NCBI GenBank assembly: GCA_031415655.1
Contig: JANOSD010000170.1
Location: 1 to 64,000 of the forward strand
Length of the DNA stretch: 64,000 bases
Reading direction: 5' to 3'
Origin: JAKOVR01 sp031415655
GTDB taxonomy: Bacteria > Actinomycetota > Acidimicrobiia > Acidimicrobiales > Acidimicrobilacustridaceae
Shown: piece after piece, positions 9,130 through 17,981 of the stretch
How positions within the stretch are numbered: position 1 is the stretch's first letter
How the letters are laid out: the number at the start of each line of letters is the position of its first letter
Made by a program: the position numbers and the translations under genes
The notes under the pieces: model-generated
Seen by the model: only the letters and a program-made list of their open reading frames with translations
Databases searched by the model: none
What the model was told of the DNA's origin: nothing

Positions 9130-10398
9130 ATGGACGTCGACGTGGTGGCACTGGCGCAGAGCCGAGGGCGCAGCACCAGCAGCGCGCCCGTCGACCCCAT
9201 CACGGCGGACGTGATCCACGACACGATGGAGACGGTGTGCTTCGAAATGGCGGGCTACGTGAGCCGCACCGCTACCACCCCGATCCTGAATCAGCGCAAC
9301 GTTTGCCCCGGATCCGGTATCGGGCGAACGGCGCATGGCGCTCATCGCATCAATCCAGTGCCACCAGGGCGACACCGGTGGCGCCGTGCCCGGCGGCTAC
9401 AACGTGACCGCCAACGACGGTTGGGGTGAAGGAGTCCGCTGGCCGGTTATCAAGGCGGTCGAGGCCGGCAAGGAGCGCAAGGACGTGCCCTACACCCTCG
9501 CCGCCAACAACCCCTTACCAAGTTTCATCGGCGACGTTCGGGCCCAGATCGGTGCCGCCCAAATGGCGTGCGACCGACTCGGCGCGTTGCTTACGCGTTG
9601 GGGCACCGATCAGGTGGAAGCTTCGGTCGACTACATGATCGACTACGCCGCCCGACGATTCCGGGAAGAAGTAGCAGCCTGGCCCGACGGTTCCTACGAG
9701 GCCGACTGCTACGTCGATCACGACCCGCTCGGACATCCCGATATCCACCTCCACGTGAAGATCGACGTGGCCGCCGACCGGCTCACCATCGACTTCGCCG
9801 GATCCGATACCCGCCCCGAAATCCAAGCATGGTCCACGTTTGGCACTACCCGCGGCTACACGGTCGGCCAGATCGCCGCCACGATGGATCCCGAGATTCC
9901 GAAGAACGAAGGCTTCTTCGATGAGATCGCTTTCCTGGTCACGCTCGGCTGCGTGCTCAACCCCGTCCCCGGAAAGCCGGTGAGCGCCGGCCCCCACCAT
10001 CCGGGCGCCGAGGTGGGTGAGGTGATCGCCCTCGCCCTCCAGCACGTGCTTCCCGAGAAGGCAGTGCCGCAGGTGCACAAGACGGGCATCCCCACGGTGA
10101 TCAGCGGGGTGGATCTGCGCACCGGGGCCACCTTCACCGACCACTCCGCCGAGGTCTACGCCGGCTGGTGCAACGCCGCCGCCGGCTGGTGCAACGCTGC
10201 CGCCGGCTGGTGCAACGCCGCCGCCGGAATGGATGCGTGGGGATGTCAGGCCGCAGCGTTCGGGAACCTTTGGAAGGCCACCGCGGAGATCAACGAGAGT
10301 TTGTATCCCCATGTGCAGTGGGGCCGCGATTACCGCATCGACTCGGGCGGCCCGCGACACTGGCGCGGGTTGTGCGGCAGCCACGAGGAGCGTGTCCC
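9130..10398 (+). pseudogene. Hydantoinase B/oxoprolinase family protein, decayed
   Basis: The first frame (ATG 9130) carries the HyuB opening, VDPITADVIHDTMETV to RTATTPILNQRN (about residue 57), then degenerates. HyuB sequence resumes in another frame from about 9330 (MALIASIQCHQGDTGG) and continues to SGGPRHWRGLCGSH at about 10390, where the MITE-like element starts. Some 80-100 residues containing the conserved substrate-channel region are missing, and so is the last part of the protein (family members are usually 500-600 residues). A 21-bp unit is triplicated in frame (10160-10222). No HyuA partner is present. An in-frame extension to 10657 reads through the element and is not meaningful. 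Confidence 0.8.
10160..10222 (+). repeat. Tandem repeat, 3 x 21 bp, inside the hydantoinase-B remnant
   Basis: GCCGGCTGGTGCAACGCCGCC occurs at 10160-10180, 10181-10201 (one change) and 10202-10222, adding two extra AGWCNAA units to the protein. This is probably replication slippage after loss of constraint. Confidence 0.9.
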
Positions 10399-10580
10399 AG
10401 TAACGCTTCGAGAAGCGGATTCCGAGCCACGGATTCCGAGCCACGGATTCCGAGCCAAGGTTCGAACTCTCAAAAGGACGTCACGTCGAAAGCCCCCTTT
10501 TTTGGGCGGTGAGACGGAGGACGCCGCGAGAAAAGAAAAGCTGGCCGGAAGCCGCCGAATGGTTACTGGGATACGCTCCT
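10386..10580. mobile_element. MITE-like element, copy 2 (195 bp, near-perfect TIRs)
   Basis: Left end 10386-10409 (AGGAGCGTGTCCCAGTAAC then GCTTC) and right end 10557-10580 are inverted repeats matching at 21 of 24 positions. Internally it is the same sequence as copy 1, except that a 14-bp unit (GGATTCCGAGCCAC) is expanded to about three copies near 10427-10457. No coding capacity for a transposase. It sits exactly where hydantoinase-B homology ends, so it probably disrupted that gene. Confidence 0.7.
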
Positions 10581-10602
10581 ACGAGCGGCGATGCCTTTCA
10601 CC

Positions 10603-12657
10603 TCAGCCGGGTGAGGCCACGACCCAGCGGTTGCGACCCGCTCCCTTCGCGGCGTAGAGAGCCACGTCGGCTCGCTCCTGGAGTGCCGCCGCGTTGGCCC
10701 CCGACGAACCGCCAGTCACGATGGCAACACCGAACGAGGCCGTCACACGGAGCCGCTGACCACCCGCCGCTTCGGTGAGGTCAAGTGCCTCGATCTCCAG
10801 TCGCAACCGTTCGACGACTCGGGTGGCGTTGTCGGGCCGGGCACTCTCGCCCTGCAGTACCACGGCGAACTCTTCACCCCCGACTCGATAGGCGTGGTCG
10901 ACACCACGCAAACCGATACTCAGCTCGGCGGCCACAGCCTTGAGCACTTCGTCGCCCACCCCATGACCAAATCGGTCGTTTACCGACTTGAAGTGGTCGA
11001 CGTCGACGATCACCAAACACACCTCGGCACTGCTTTCCGCAACACTGGCGAACGCATCCGCCATGTCGCGATCGAAACACCGTCGGTTCGCCAACGAGGT
11101 GAGCGGGTCGACCAATGCCATCCGCTCGAACGACGACAGACGAGCCACGCCGGTGAGTGCAGAGTCGACCAGATCGGCAAACGAGCGGGCCACCGCCGTG
11201 TCCGACGACGTAAACCGAGCCGCCGGCGAACGAACCGCCACCAGCACCGCAACCGTCCGGTCGCCCTGTCGAACCGCCACCGGCAGAACGGAGGGGCCCG
11301 ACCCGTTCCCAAGCGGAGGGCCCTCCGTCACTGGGTTGCCGCCATCTGCGGTCCGGTCAGCCAGGTCAGTACGGTCCACATGGTTGGCGCGAGCCAACGC
11401 CCACTCCGCCGCCGCAACGATTGCGGGCACCGTGTCGGCATACCCGCTGCTGGGAGCACCCGTGCCATCGGCCGTGGGCCAGTCGGGGGGCGGTTCAACC
11501 GAGCCGTCGTCGGCGACGGCGATCCAGTGGACCGTATCGGCACTCACCAGCACCCCGAGTTCCTCGATCGCTACCCGTTGTAGTTCCTCGAGACGGTCGG
11601 CCTGGACAAGCCGTTGACCAATGCGGAGCAGCGTGTCGCGGCGCCCACCGTCAATCGCGGCGGAGCGACGGCGGCGTCTACCCACCAATACGATCGGCGT
11701 CGCCACGGCAAGCACCACACCAGCGCCAGCACCAAACAGCGCCACGGGGGGGACCCCCGTCGATGGCGTTGGCATCTGCGATGAAGGGGACACGACCGAT
11801 CCCGTGGGTCCGGCCGGAACGCTGGCAGATGGGGACAAAGGAGTATCCCCACCTGGTACGGAAACGCCGCCGGGCATCCCCGCCCCGCCGGCCATGAACT
11901 TCGCCAGGTCGAACCCGACCAGCGCCGCCTCGACATCATCGTCAGGAACCGCCGGGCGAGTGATCCCCGGCGTTCCCGGAGGGGGAGGTCGGTTTCGGAT
12001 CTCGGTCAACAACTGGCGCAAGAGCCTCTCGTACGGTGCCGGGTCGATGATGTCGTGGAGCGTGTCGGAGGTGTCGGTGATCCCCGCCTTCTCCTCTGCA
12101 GTGAATGGCCGAAGGCACTCTTCCGCCTCGGCGGTGGCGAGGCCTCGACGTCGGAGCGCCTCCATCGCCGGCACCGCCCGTTGCTCGATCACGGGAATGA
12201 GCAGGTCGTAGGTCAGAAAATCCTTGTCAATGTTCACACCCAGCGCGAGCCGGTTGAAATCGGCGACGTCGGAGGTGAACATCTCCGAACCCCAGTACAC
12301 CGATATCTTGGCGAGCAACACAGCCAAGGTGGCGGAGGCCGCTTCGGTGTCGGGGATACCGGGCCCACCCTGCTGCGATGCCCGCTCCGGACCTCCTCCC
12401 CCTGCGCTCGACCCGGCTGCCGGACCGATTGGTGTGGGCGGTGGCTGCTGCTGCGCCACGGCCAGCGCCGGAACCGCAGTGACCATCACTGCGATGACGA
12501 CCCAACCCACCGACACCGTCGACACCAACACCGACAAGACAAACACGGCGAGCCTCGGAATGACCGGGTACCTCGTCGTCCGGGGCGTCTGGGGAGACCG
12601 GCTCCGAACCGCCGGGGAAGAGAACAGCATCGCTGGATGCGCAGGAGAAACGGTCAT
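10603..12657 (-). CDS. Membrane-anchored diguanylate cyclase (GAF-GGDEF)
   Basis: A 684-residue protein predicted to make cyclic di-GMP. From the ATG at 12657 there is a first membrane helix near 35-65 (signal anchor), an extracytoplasmic region of about 230 residues rich in Pro/Gly/Ser at its end, a second helix (VALFGAGAGVVLAVATPIVLVG) and a cytoplasmic GAF-like region. A C-terminal GGDEF domain follows, with signature VGGEEFAVVL and upstream DPLTSLANRRCFDRD. The signature is GGEEF, compatible with activity. The frame extends upstream to 12756, but that would overlap the histidine kinase, so 12657 is preferred; it leaves 61 bp between them. It is probably the last gene of the response regulator-kinase run and links that signal to c-di-GMP. 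Confidence 0.85.
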   Translation of the reverse strand: MTVSPAHPAMLFSSPAVRSRSPQTPRTTRYPVIPRLAVFVLSVLVSTVSVGWVVIAVMVTAVPALAVAQQQPPPTPIGPAAGSSAGGGGPERASQQGGPGIPDTEAASATLAVLLAKISVYWGSEMFTSDVADFNRLALGVNIDKDFLTYDLLIPVIEQRAVPAMEALRRRGLATAEAEECLRPFTAEEKAGITDTSDTLHDIIDPAPYERLLRQLLTEIRNRPPPPGTPGITRPAVPDDDVEAALVGFDLAKFMAGGAGMPGGVSVPGGDTPLSPSASVPAGPTGSVVSPSSQMPTPSTGVPPVALFGAGAGVVLAVATPIVLVGRRRRRSAAIDGGRRDTLLRIGQRLVQADRLEELQRVAIEELGVLVSADTVHWIAVADDGSVEPPPDWPTADGTGAPSSGYADTVPAIVAAAEWALARANHVDRTDLADRTADGGNPVTEGPPLGNGSGPSVLPVAVRQGDRTVAVLVAVRSPAARFTSSDTAVARSFADLVDSALTGVARLSSFERMALVDPLTSLANRRCFDRDMADAFASVAESSAEVCLVIVDVDHFKSVNDRFGHGVGDEVLKAVAAELSIGLRGVDHAYRVGGEEFAVVLQGESARPDNATRVVERLRLEIEALDLTEAAGGQRLRVTASFGVAIVTGGSSGANAAALQERADVALYAAKGAGRNRWVVASPG

Positions 12658-12718
12658 GCTGGGCCAGTCTGTGAGGTTACGACCGCTCACGCAAGGACCC
12701 CGGCGCGAGGCGAGCGCA

Positions 12719-14458
12719 TCAGCCGGCCGGAAGCCGGACGAGGAAACGAGCACCACCGAGGGGACTATCGGTCACTTCAACCGTGCCACCGTGGCGTTCA
12801 GCGATGCGGCGCACAACGGCGAGACCCAGCCCGGCACCTCCTTGATCACGCGCTCGACCTTCGTCGAGTCGACCGAAACGGTCAAAGATCGAGGTCCGTT
12901 GGTCGACCGGCACCCCGGCCCCGTCATCGTCGACCCAAAGGATCGGCCGTCCCATGGGATCATGCCCGACGCCGGCCTCCACCCGAGTACGGGCGTGACG
13001 GGCGGCGTTGTCGAGCAGATGCCCCGCCATCCGTGCCAGTTCCTCGGCGCGTCCAAGGGTGCGGGCGGGGACAACGGCACTCGTATCAATCGCCAGGCGA
13101 CGGGTACGGGCCGCTTCGGCGAGCATCACATCATCAAGATCGACGTCGGCACCGACGCCCGGATCTGTTTGCTCCCCCAGTCGAGCCAAGGTGAGGAGGT
13201 CGCCCACGATTCGGTCGAGCCTCGCATCCTCCGCCAAGACACTGTCGGCCACTTCGCGCCAATTGGTGGCGTCTGGTGTCAGCAACGCCACCTCCAACTC
13301 GGTGCGAATCGAGGCCACCGGGCTACGCAACTCGTGGGAGGCGTCGGAGACGAACTGCCGTTGACGGAGGTCGGCGTTTTCGAGCCGGCTGAGCATCTCG
13401 TTCATGGTGCGAGCGAGCTCCCCCACTTCATCGTCGCTACCAGGCTCGGGTACCCGTTCGTGCAGTGATGCGGCGCTGATGTCCGCTACTCGTTGGGTGA
13501 TGGCGTGGACCGGGCGGAGGGCGCGTCCGGTGACCCACCAGGCCAAACACCCGACCAAGGCCACCAGCGACGGGATGGCGAACCAGAGCGTTTGGGCCAA
13601 CGTATCGATGCTCCTGCTCACTTCGCTGAGCGGGGACGCGGCGATGATGCTGACCTCACCGAGATCGGTGGGGAGGGCCACGCTGGTGACGGCCCAGTCG
13701 ACGTTCAGCAGCGGCGAATTGCTCCGCGGCGGATTGTTCAAACGATTGGCCGGAAGCACTTGGCTCTGCGGCTGGGGGTAGGGCACCTGCGGGTAGGGCA
13801 CCTGCGGGTAGGGCGGTCGCAATGTCCCGGGCACGCCGTTCGGCAAGCCACCAGGCACACCGATGGGTCCGGCACCAGGCACGCCGATGGGTCCGCCACC
13901 AGGCACACCGATGGGTCGGTTGGTACCCCCCGGTGGTGCGCCGGGAGGGACACCCGATCCTCCGCCCGGCGGAGCTCCGACGGGTGCCCCGTTAGGAAAC
14001 TCGCCCACCGGGCCGGGACCGTTGATGAACGGGGGTCGTGATCCCGGCGGCACCCCGGGGAACGGTCCCGGGAGGGGGTTGCCATTGGCATCAAGTGGCG
14101 GCCTCCACTGCCCCGATGCGACAAAGGGCCGGGTGTCCGCCCCTGGCGTCGAGGCCAGCACCTGACCAGCAGAGTCGACGAGCTGCAGCTGGGCTTGGGG
14201 GCGGTTGACCGAAGGGGTCAGCGTCGCCGGCAGCTTGCCATCGGCGATAATCTTGGCTCGCAGCTCCTCCACCGCTTCGCGGTCGCCGGCTTGGCTGTCC
14301 TCCACGAGCACCCTGCGCACGTTGCCGATGAACAAGACAGCCGCGACTGTGAGCGCGGCGGCGAACAATGCCGTGACCGAGAGCGTGGTGCGCAGGCGGA
14401 CCGAACCGCGCAGACGTCGGAGCGCGCTCACGTCATCCCTCCACCGTGCCCACCGCAT
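12719..14458 (-). CDS. Sensor histidine kinase with Pro/Gly-rich sensor loop
   Basis: 579 residues. A first membrane helix at about 26-45 and a second at about 290-310 flank a 245-residue extracytoplasmic region. Residues 120-232 of it are collagen-like low complexity (IGVPG and YPQVP repeats). Next come HAMP (about 311-365), the H-box SDASHELRSP with phospho-acceptor His375, the N-box LLDNAARHA, G1 VDDDGAGVP, F-box IFDRFGR and G2 GGAGLGLAVV, so the kinase is complete. Its start overlaps the end of the response regulator by 26 bp, a normal two-component arrangement. The repeats are encoded by 18- and 24-bp tandem DNA repeats around 13775-13920 and may vary in number between strains. The stimulus is unknown; cell-wall or envelope stress is a guess. 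Confidence 0.9.
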   Translation of the reverse strand: MRWARWRDDVSALRRLRGSVRLRTTLSVTALFAAALTVAAVLFIGNVRRVLVEDSQAGDREAVEELRAKIIADGKLPATLTPSVNRPQAQLQLVDSAGQVLASTPGADTRPFVASGQWRPPLDANGNPLPGPFPGVPPGSRPPFINGPGPVGEFPNGAPVGAPPGGGSGVPPGAPPGGTNRPIGVPGGGPIGVPGAGPIGVPGGLPNGVPGTLRPPYPQVPYPQVPYPQPQSQVLPANRLNNPPRSNSPLLNVDWAVTSVALPTDLGEVSIIAASPLSEVSRSIDTLAQTLWFAIPSLVALVGCLAWWVTGRALRPVHAITQRVADISAASLHERVPEPGSDDEVGELARTMNEMLSRLENADLRQRQFVSDASHELRSPVASIRTELEVALLTPDATNWREVADSVLAEDARLDRIVGDLLTLARLGEQTDPGVGADVDLDDVMLAEAARTRRLAIDTSAVVPARTLGRAEELARMAGHLLDNAARHARTRVEAGVGHDPMGRPILWVDDDGAGVPVDQRTSIFDRFGRLDEGRARDQGGAGLGLAVVRRIAERHGGTVEVTDSPLGGARFLVRLPAG

Positions 14459-15146
14459 CCACCGTGCCCACGGCGTCTAACCGGTACCCAACCCCGCGCA
14501 CCGTTTCGAGGCTCGCCAGTCCGAACGGTCGATCCACCTTTCGCCGGAGATACCCCATGTAGACCTCCACCACGTTGGGGTCCCCGGTGAACTCCATGCC
14601 CCACACCTCATCGAGAAGGACCGACTTCGACACAACATCACCGCCCCGGCGCATCAACGCCTCGAGCAACGAAAACTCCCGCGCCGTGAGATCCACTCGC
14701 ACACCGGCACGTGTGCACACACGAGTCGAGGGATCGAGGAGAAGGCTGCCCACCTCCAGTTGCGGGGACCGAGGTCCGTTGGCCCGACGGGTGAGCGACC
14801 GCAAGCGGGCGACCAGCACCGGAAAACTGAATGGTTTGGTGAGAAAATCGTCGGCCCCCAATTCGAAAGCCTCCACCTCGTCGAACTCACCACTCTTGGC
14901 CGTGAGCATGAGGATCGGCGTCCAGTTTCCTTCTTCCCGCAGGGATCGGCACACCTTGTAGCCGTTCATGCCCGGCAAGAGGACGTCGAGGACGATCGCC
15001 GCGTACGAACCTTCCCGGGCTCGCCACAGCCCGTCGGCCCCGTCGTGGGTGACGTCGACCTCGAACCCCTCAGTCGTGAGACCGCGTCGCACTGCGTCGG
15101 CCAACCGCTCTTCGTCTTCCACCAAGAGAACCCGCATAGCGGCCAT
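14433..15146 (-). CDS. OmpR/PhoB-family response regulator
   Basis: 237 residues: receiver domain with acidic pocket VEDEE, phospho-acceptor Asp in LDVLLPGMNG, Thr in LTAKSG and Lys in TKPF, then a winged-helix domain (LTAREFSLLEALMRR, VVEVYMGYLRRKVD, TVRGVGYRLD). The ATG at 15146 has GAGGAGA 5-6 nt upstream; the ATG at 15137 is an alternative. The C-terminal tail carries a duplicated DAVGTV encoded by an 18-bp repeat. It pairs with the kinase at 12719. Its own upstream region contains 7-bp direct repeats with 11-bp periodicity, as expected for OmpR-type dimers, which suggests autoregulation and control of the divergent secreted protein at 15354. Confidence 0.92.
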   Translation of the reverse strand: MAAMRVLLVEDEERLADAVRRGLTTEGFEVDVTHDGADGLWRAREGSYAAIVLDVLLPGMNGYKVCRSLREEGNWTPILMLTAKSGEFDEVEAFELGADDFLTKPFSFPVLVARLRSLTRRANGPRSPQLEVGSLLLDPSTRVCTRAGVRVDLTAREFSLLEALMRRGGDVVSKSVLLDEVWGMEFTGDPNVVEVYMGYLRRKVDRPFGLASLETVRGVGYRLDAVGTVDAVGTVEG

Positions 15147-15160
15147 TGTGTCTCCTCAAC

Positions 15161-15255
15161 CTGAGAGTTTGCTGAGAGAGCATCGACGTGGCCGTGCGGC
15201 GGCGGCGTCCAGCTGTCACGATGGTGTTCTCAGCGGGATCGCACCAGGCTCTCAG
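15161..15255. promoter_or_regulatory. Direct-repeat operators for an OmpR-type regulator
   Basis: CTGAGAG at 15161-15167 and 15172-15178 are exact repeats with a 4-nt spacer (11-bp period). On the other side of the same intergenic region CTCTCAG (15249-15255) and TTCTCAG (15227-15233) form the inverted pair at 22 bp (two turns). PhoB/OmpR proteins bind such 7+4 repeats. One cluster faces the response regulator gene, the other faces the gene at 15354. Confidence 0.6.
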
Positions 15256-15353
15256 GCGGGTCACAGGCAGGTTGTGCGACGGTTGATGCAACACCACTCC
15301 CTGTTCGGGTCGGACCGAACACGGTCGGCAACCGCCGATCGGAAAGGAACACC

Positions 15354-16217
15354 ATGACCTCGTTGTTGGCGAACCCAACGATCAAGCGGGCGGCAATCGC
15401 CCTGAGCCTCGGTGGCGCCGGACTCCTCGTCCCCACCGCGGTGTACGCCTTCCCCAAGGTGACCAGCCAAACACCGGGATCAAACGTGCCCGGCTCCAAT
15501 GTGCCCGGCTCCAACGCCCCCGGACAACCCGGACAACCCGGACAACCCGGACAACCCGGACAACCTCCCATCACGATCGACCCCGCGGCGATCGAGGCGT
15601 GGAAGCAGTGCATGAAAAACAACGGCGTCACTGACCCGAAGCTGCCCAAACATCCCGGAGGCGGGCAACGTCGGTCGTTCGACGGCCGCGTCCCCAACGA
15701 TCAAGCCCCCAACGATCAAGCCCCCAACGATCAGGTCCCGAACGATCAGTCGGGAAACAACACGACCGGCACGGGCCGTCCACGGCCGAGCATGGTGACA
15801 CCTCCCACCATCGACGACGCCACCAAAGCCGCCTTCGAAGCGTGCAAGGACAAGCTGCCGGTACGCCCCGGCAACGGCGGACCCGGGCAACCCGGTCAAC
15901 CTCCGGTCATCGACCCCGCCGCCCTCGAAGCATGGAAACAGTGCATGAAAGACAACGGCGTCGCCGACCCCAAGGGCCCGTTCCCGATGCACCACCGCCC
16001 CCCGATGAACGGCCAGCCCGGCCAACCCGGCCAACCCGGACAGCCCGGACAACCCGGAACCGAAGGCAACAACACCCCGCCGTCGTCGGTCACCCCACCA
16101 CCCACCATCGACGACGCCACCAAAGCCGCGTTCGAAGCCTGCAAAGACAAGCTGCCGGCGCGCCCCGCACCGGGCCAGCCCGCACCGAGCACCACGGCGA
16201 CCACGACCGCCAGCTGA
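15354..16217 (+). CDS. Secreted Pro/Gly/Gln/Asn-rich repeat protein with duplicated Cys modules
   Basis: 287 residues with an N-terminal signal-like helix (IALSLGGAGLLVPTAVYA) and then low-complexity collagen-like stretches (GQPGQPGQPGQP, NDQAPNDQAPND). These separate two copies of a pair of modules: EAWKQCMK-(N/D)-NGV-x-DP-K and PTIDDATKAAFEACKDKLP. Each module carries one Cys, four in total, suggesting disulphide pairing outside the cell. The ATG at 15354 has AAAGGA upstream. It is transcribed divergently from the response regulator with its CTCTCAG sites 100-125 bp upstream, so it is a likely target. The function is unknown; it is not a recognised family. Composition resembles the sensor loop of the adjacent kinase. 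Confidence 0.7.
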   Translation: MTSLLANPTIKRAAIALSLGGAGLLVPTAVYAFPKVTSQTPGSNVPGSNVPGSNAPGQPGQPGQPGQPGQPPITIDPAAIEAWKQCMKNNGVTDPKLPKHPGGGQRRSFDGRVPNDQAPNDQAPNDQVPNDQSGNNTTGTGRPRPSMVTPPTIDDATKAAFEACKDKLPVRPGNGGPGQPGQPPVIDPAALEAWKQCMKDNGVADPKGPFPMHHRPPMNGQPGQPGQPGQPGQPGTEGNNTPPSSVTPPPTIDDATKAAFEACKDKLPARPAPGQPAPSTTATTTAS

Positions 16218-16234
16218 GAACGACCCCGTTCCGA

Positions 16235-16279
16235 CCCGCGACGAAACCCCGGCTCAGCGAGCCGGGGTTTCGTCGCGGG
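16235..16279. terminator. Bidirectional terminator hairpin (20-bp perfect stem)
   Basis: 16235-16254 pairs perfectly with 16260-16279 around the loop CAGCG. The stem core is ACGAAACCCCGGCT / AGCCGGGGTTTCGT. It lies between convergent genes, and the stop codon of the minus-strand gene (16254-16256) is inside it. Confidence 0.85.
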
Positions 16280-17519
16280 AAACGTCCGATGTGTCGTTGG
16301 CCAGGTGGAGGTACACCGCCCGCACGGCGAGCGCCTGGCGTGTTTGCTCGTAGGAGGCGGAGAGGAACTCGTCACGGTAAGACGACTCCGTGACTGCCTG
16401 CACCGTGAACTGCAATCCCGCCACCATGCTGATGAACAGCGAGGTGCGAATCAGTTCCCAGCTGAACACGACATCCCCACCAAAAAACGGGAACTGTCCG
16501 AAGATCTGGAGCTGGTCGGAGCCGGTCCACTGATCGATGGTGGAAGGGATCACGGTGAAGGCGCCGAACAACAGGTAGAAGGCGAACAGGGCGAGGGTCA
16601 CGAGGGCGATCTGGATCGACTGGCTCACGAACTGGGTGAGGCTCACGTTCATCCTTGCCCGACGATCGAGCGCCACGATGTCCGGGGGATTGGGCCAGGT
16701 GCTCCGGTCCACTTCAGCGACTGGTGTGGAGGCCACAAGGTCGGTGAGTCCGGGCCAACTCTCGAACTGGTTGGCTTGCTCAAGCTCGCCCGGCAGGCGC
16801 AACACGATGAAGGCCGAGCCGACGACGAGTACCACCATCATCGACGCCGCCAGAAAGGCGTTGGGGAGATCATCGGCGATCTTCCACATCTCGGCATTGA
16901 AAAACATGAACATCGAGAACAACAGCAGGAGCGGCAACGACCGCACCATGAGGTCGCCAACGTTTCGCACCTGACCCATCATCTGCATCGTCGCCCACCG
17001 CAACATCGGCACCAGGCCGTAGCTCACGATCATGTACGACACCAGCAGCAACACGATGTTGAGGAGCAGCACCTCGGCCGCCTGCGTCACCTGTCCGCCG
17101 AACACCAGTGGCACGACGGGCGGCACAAAAATGAACGCGGCCACTTCTGCCAGCCCAATGTCGTCCGGTCGGCGAAACGGCGCTCGCCCTCGAACCCGGT
17201 TTACGCCCACCCAGACACCGGTTGCTCCCAACAAAGCGGCAACGACAGCGGCCGCGTTCACCAGCGGCGACCATTGCTGGTTGAGGGCATTGAGCATCTC
17301 CAAGACGAACACCAAAAGCAGAAACGGTGCCGCCCGGGTGAGAATGTCTTGGCGCCCGTTGTACCCGTCGATGAAGTGAGGTAGCCCTCGTTTGATGAAC
17401 CAGCGTTCCGCCGACCGCACGACCTCGGCATTTTCGTCGCCCCCGTCGCTCCCGTCTGCGGGCGCTTCTCGTATCCCCATGATTCCAGTCTTGTCGTCGC
17501 AGGATGGCGATCGGGTCAT
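16254..17519 (-). CDS. Multi-pass membrane protein of unknown function
   Basis: 421 residues from the ATG at 17519, which has AAAGGT just upstream; the ATG at 17480 is an alternative. After an acidic N-terminus there are about eight hydrophobic segments: LLLVFVLEMLNAL, VNAAAVVAALLGATGVWVG, EVAAFIFVPPVVPLVFGG, AEVLLLNIVLLLVSYMIVSYGL, SLPLLLLFSMFMFF, AASMMVVLVVGSAFIVL, IQIALVTLALFAFYLLF, and a last one near SLFISMVAGLQFTV. The cytoplasmic stretch between segments six and seven is about 70 residues. I do not recognise a characterised family. The open frame continues upstream to 17840 but crosses the amidohydrolase remnant and is low-complexity there, so it is not coding. Confidence 0.75.
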   Translation of the reverse strand: MTRSPSCDDKTGIMGIREAPADGSDGGDENAEVVRSAERWFIKRGLPHFIDGYNGRQDILTRAAPFLLLVFVLEMLNALNQQWSPLVNAAAVVAALLGATGVWVGVNRVRGRAPFRRPDDIGLAEVAAFIFVPPVVPLVFGGQVTQAAEVLLLNIVLLLVSYMIVSYGLVPMLRWATMQMMGQVRNVGDLMVRSLPLLLLFSMFMFFNAEMWKIADDLPNAFLAASMMVVLVVGSAFIVLRLPGELEQANQFESWPGLTDLVASTPVAEVDRSTWPNPPDIVALDRRARMNVSLTQFVSQSIQIALVTLALFAFYLLFGAFTVIPSTIDQWTGSDQLQIFGQFPFFGGDVVFSWELIRTSLFISMVAGLQFTVQAVTESSYRDEFLSASYEQTRQALAVRAVYLHLANDTSDVSRDETPAR

Positions 17520-17609
17520 ACCTTTGGATGACCCTTGTGGTGCCACCGAGGCGTGGTTACCGTGGCGAGTCGGTTTGGCGGCACCGATCTGCCACCGGAA
17601 GGGGAAACG

Positions 17610-17981
17610 ATGAGCTACATCAACGGACGGGTCGTGCACGACGCTGATGCCCACGTGATGGAGACGTCGAAGTATGTCCGTCGGCAGGTGCTGGCCACCC
17701 CGTTCCCCAATGAAGACGTGGGATGGATTTTCGATAAATCCGACCCGTCGGTATGCCTGTTCTCGTCGGACCATCCCCATTCGGATCATCCCCATAGAGA
17801 TCATCGCCATAGAGATCATCGCCATAGAGAAGGAAGGCAACGACCCTTCTCACGGTTCGAGACATTGCTCGGAGATCGGGCGGAGTCGGCGCAAGACCCG
17901 TTCTACCTTCTGAACTTCATCGATCTCATGGGGGCAGGGCTTCCAGCAGCCGTTGCGGTCGGCACGATCGTTGTTGCATGA
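17610..17981 (+). pseudogene. Amidohydrolase (PF04909-like), gutted remnant
   Basis: The ATG at 17610 with GGAAGGGG upstream opens with MSYINGRVVHDADAHVMET, the metal-binding start of an amidohydrolase-2 protein. By residue 25 it switches in frame to sequence typical of the C-terminus: TPFPNEDVGWIFDKS, LFSSDHPH, RFETLLGD, FYLLNFIDLMG. Intact relatives are about 350-400 residues; this reading frame has 123, so about 300 residues of the barrel are lost. A 15-bp tandem repeat (17770-17829) has inserted DHPH/DHRHR units right at the HP motif. The stop overlaps the next gene (ATGA). Catalysis is not expected. Confidence 0.75.
17770..17829 (+). repeat. Tandem repeat, 4 x 15 bp, in the amidohydrolase remnant
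   Basis: Units GACCATCCCCATTCG, GATCATCCCCATAGA, GATCATCGCCATAGA, GATCATCGCCATAGA run from 17770 to 17829. They encode an added His/Asp/Arg-rich stretch. Confidence 0.9.

Noticed and set aside
10386..10657. Continuation of the hydantoinase reading frame through the MITE-like element
   Set aside because: After 10398 the peptide no longer matches hydantoinase B and repeats the element sequence, so the in-frame stretch to 10657 is fortuitous.
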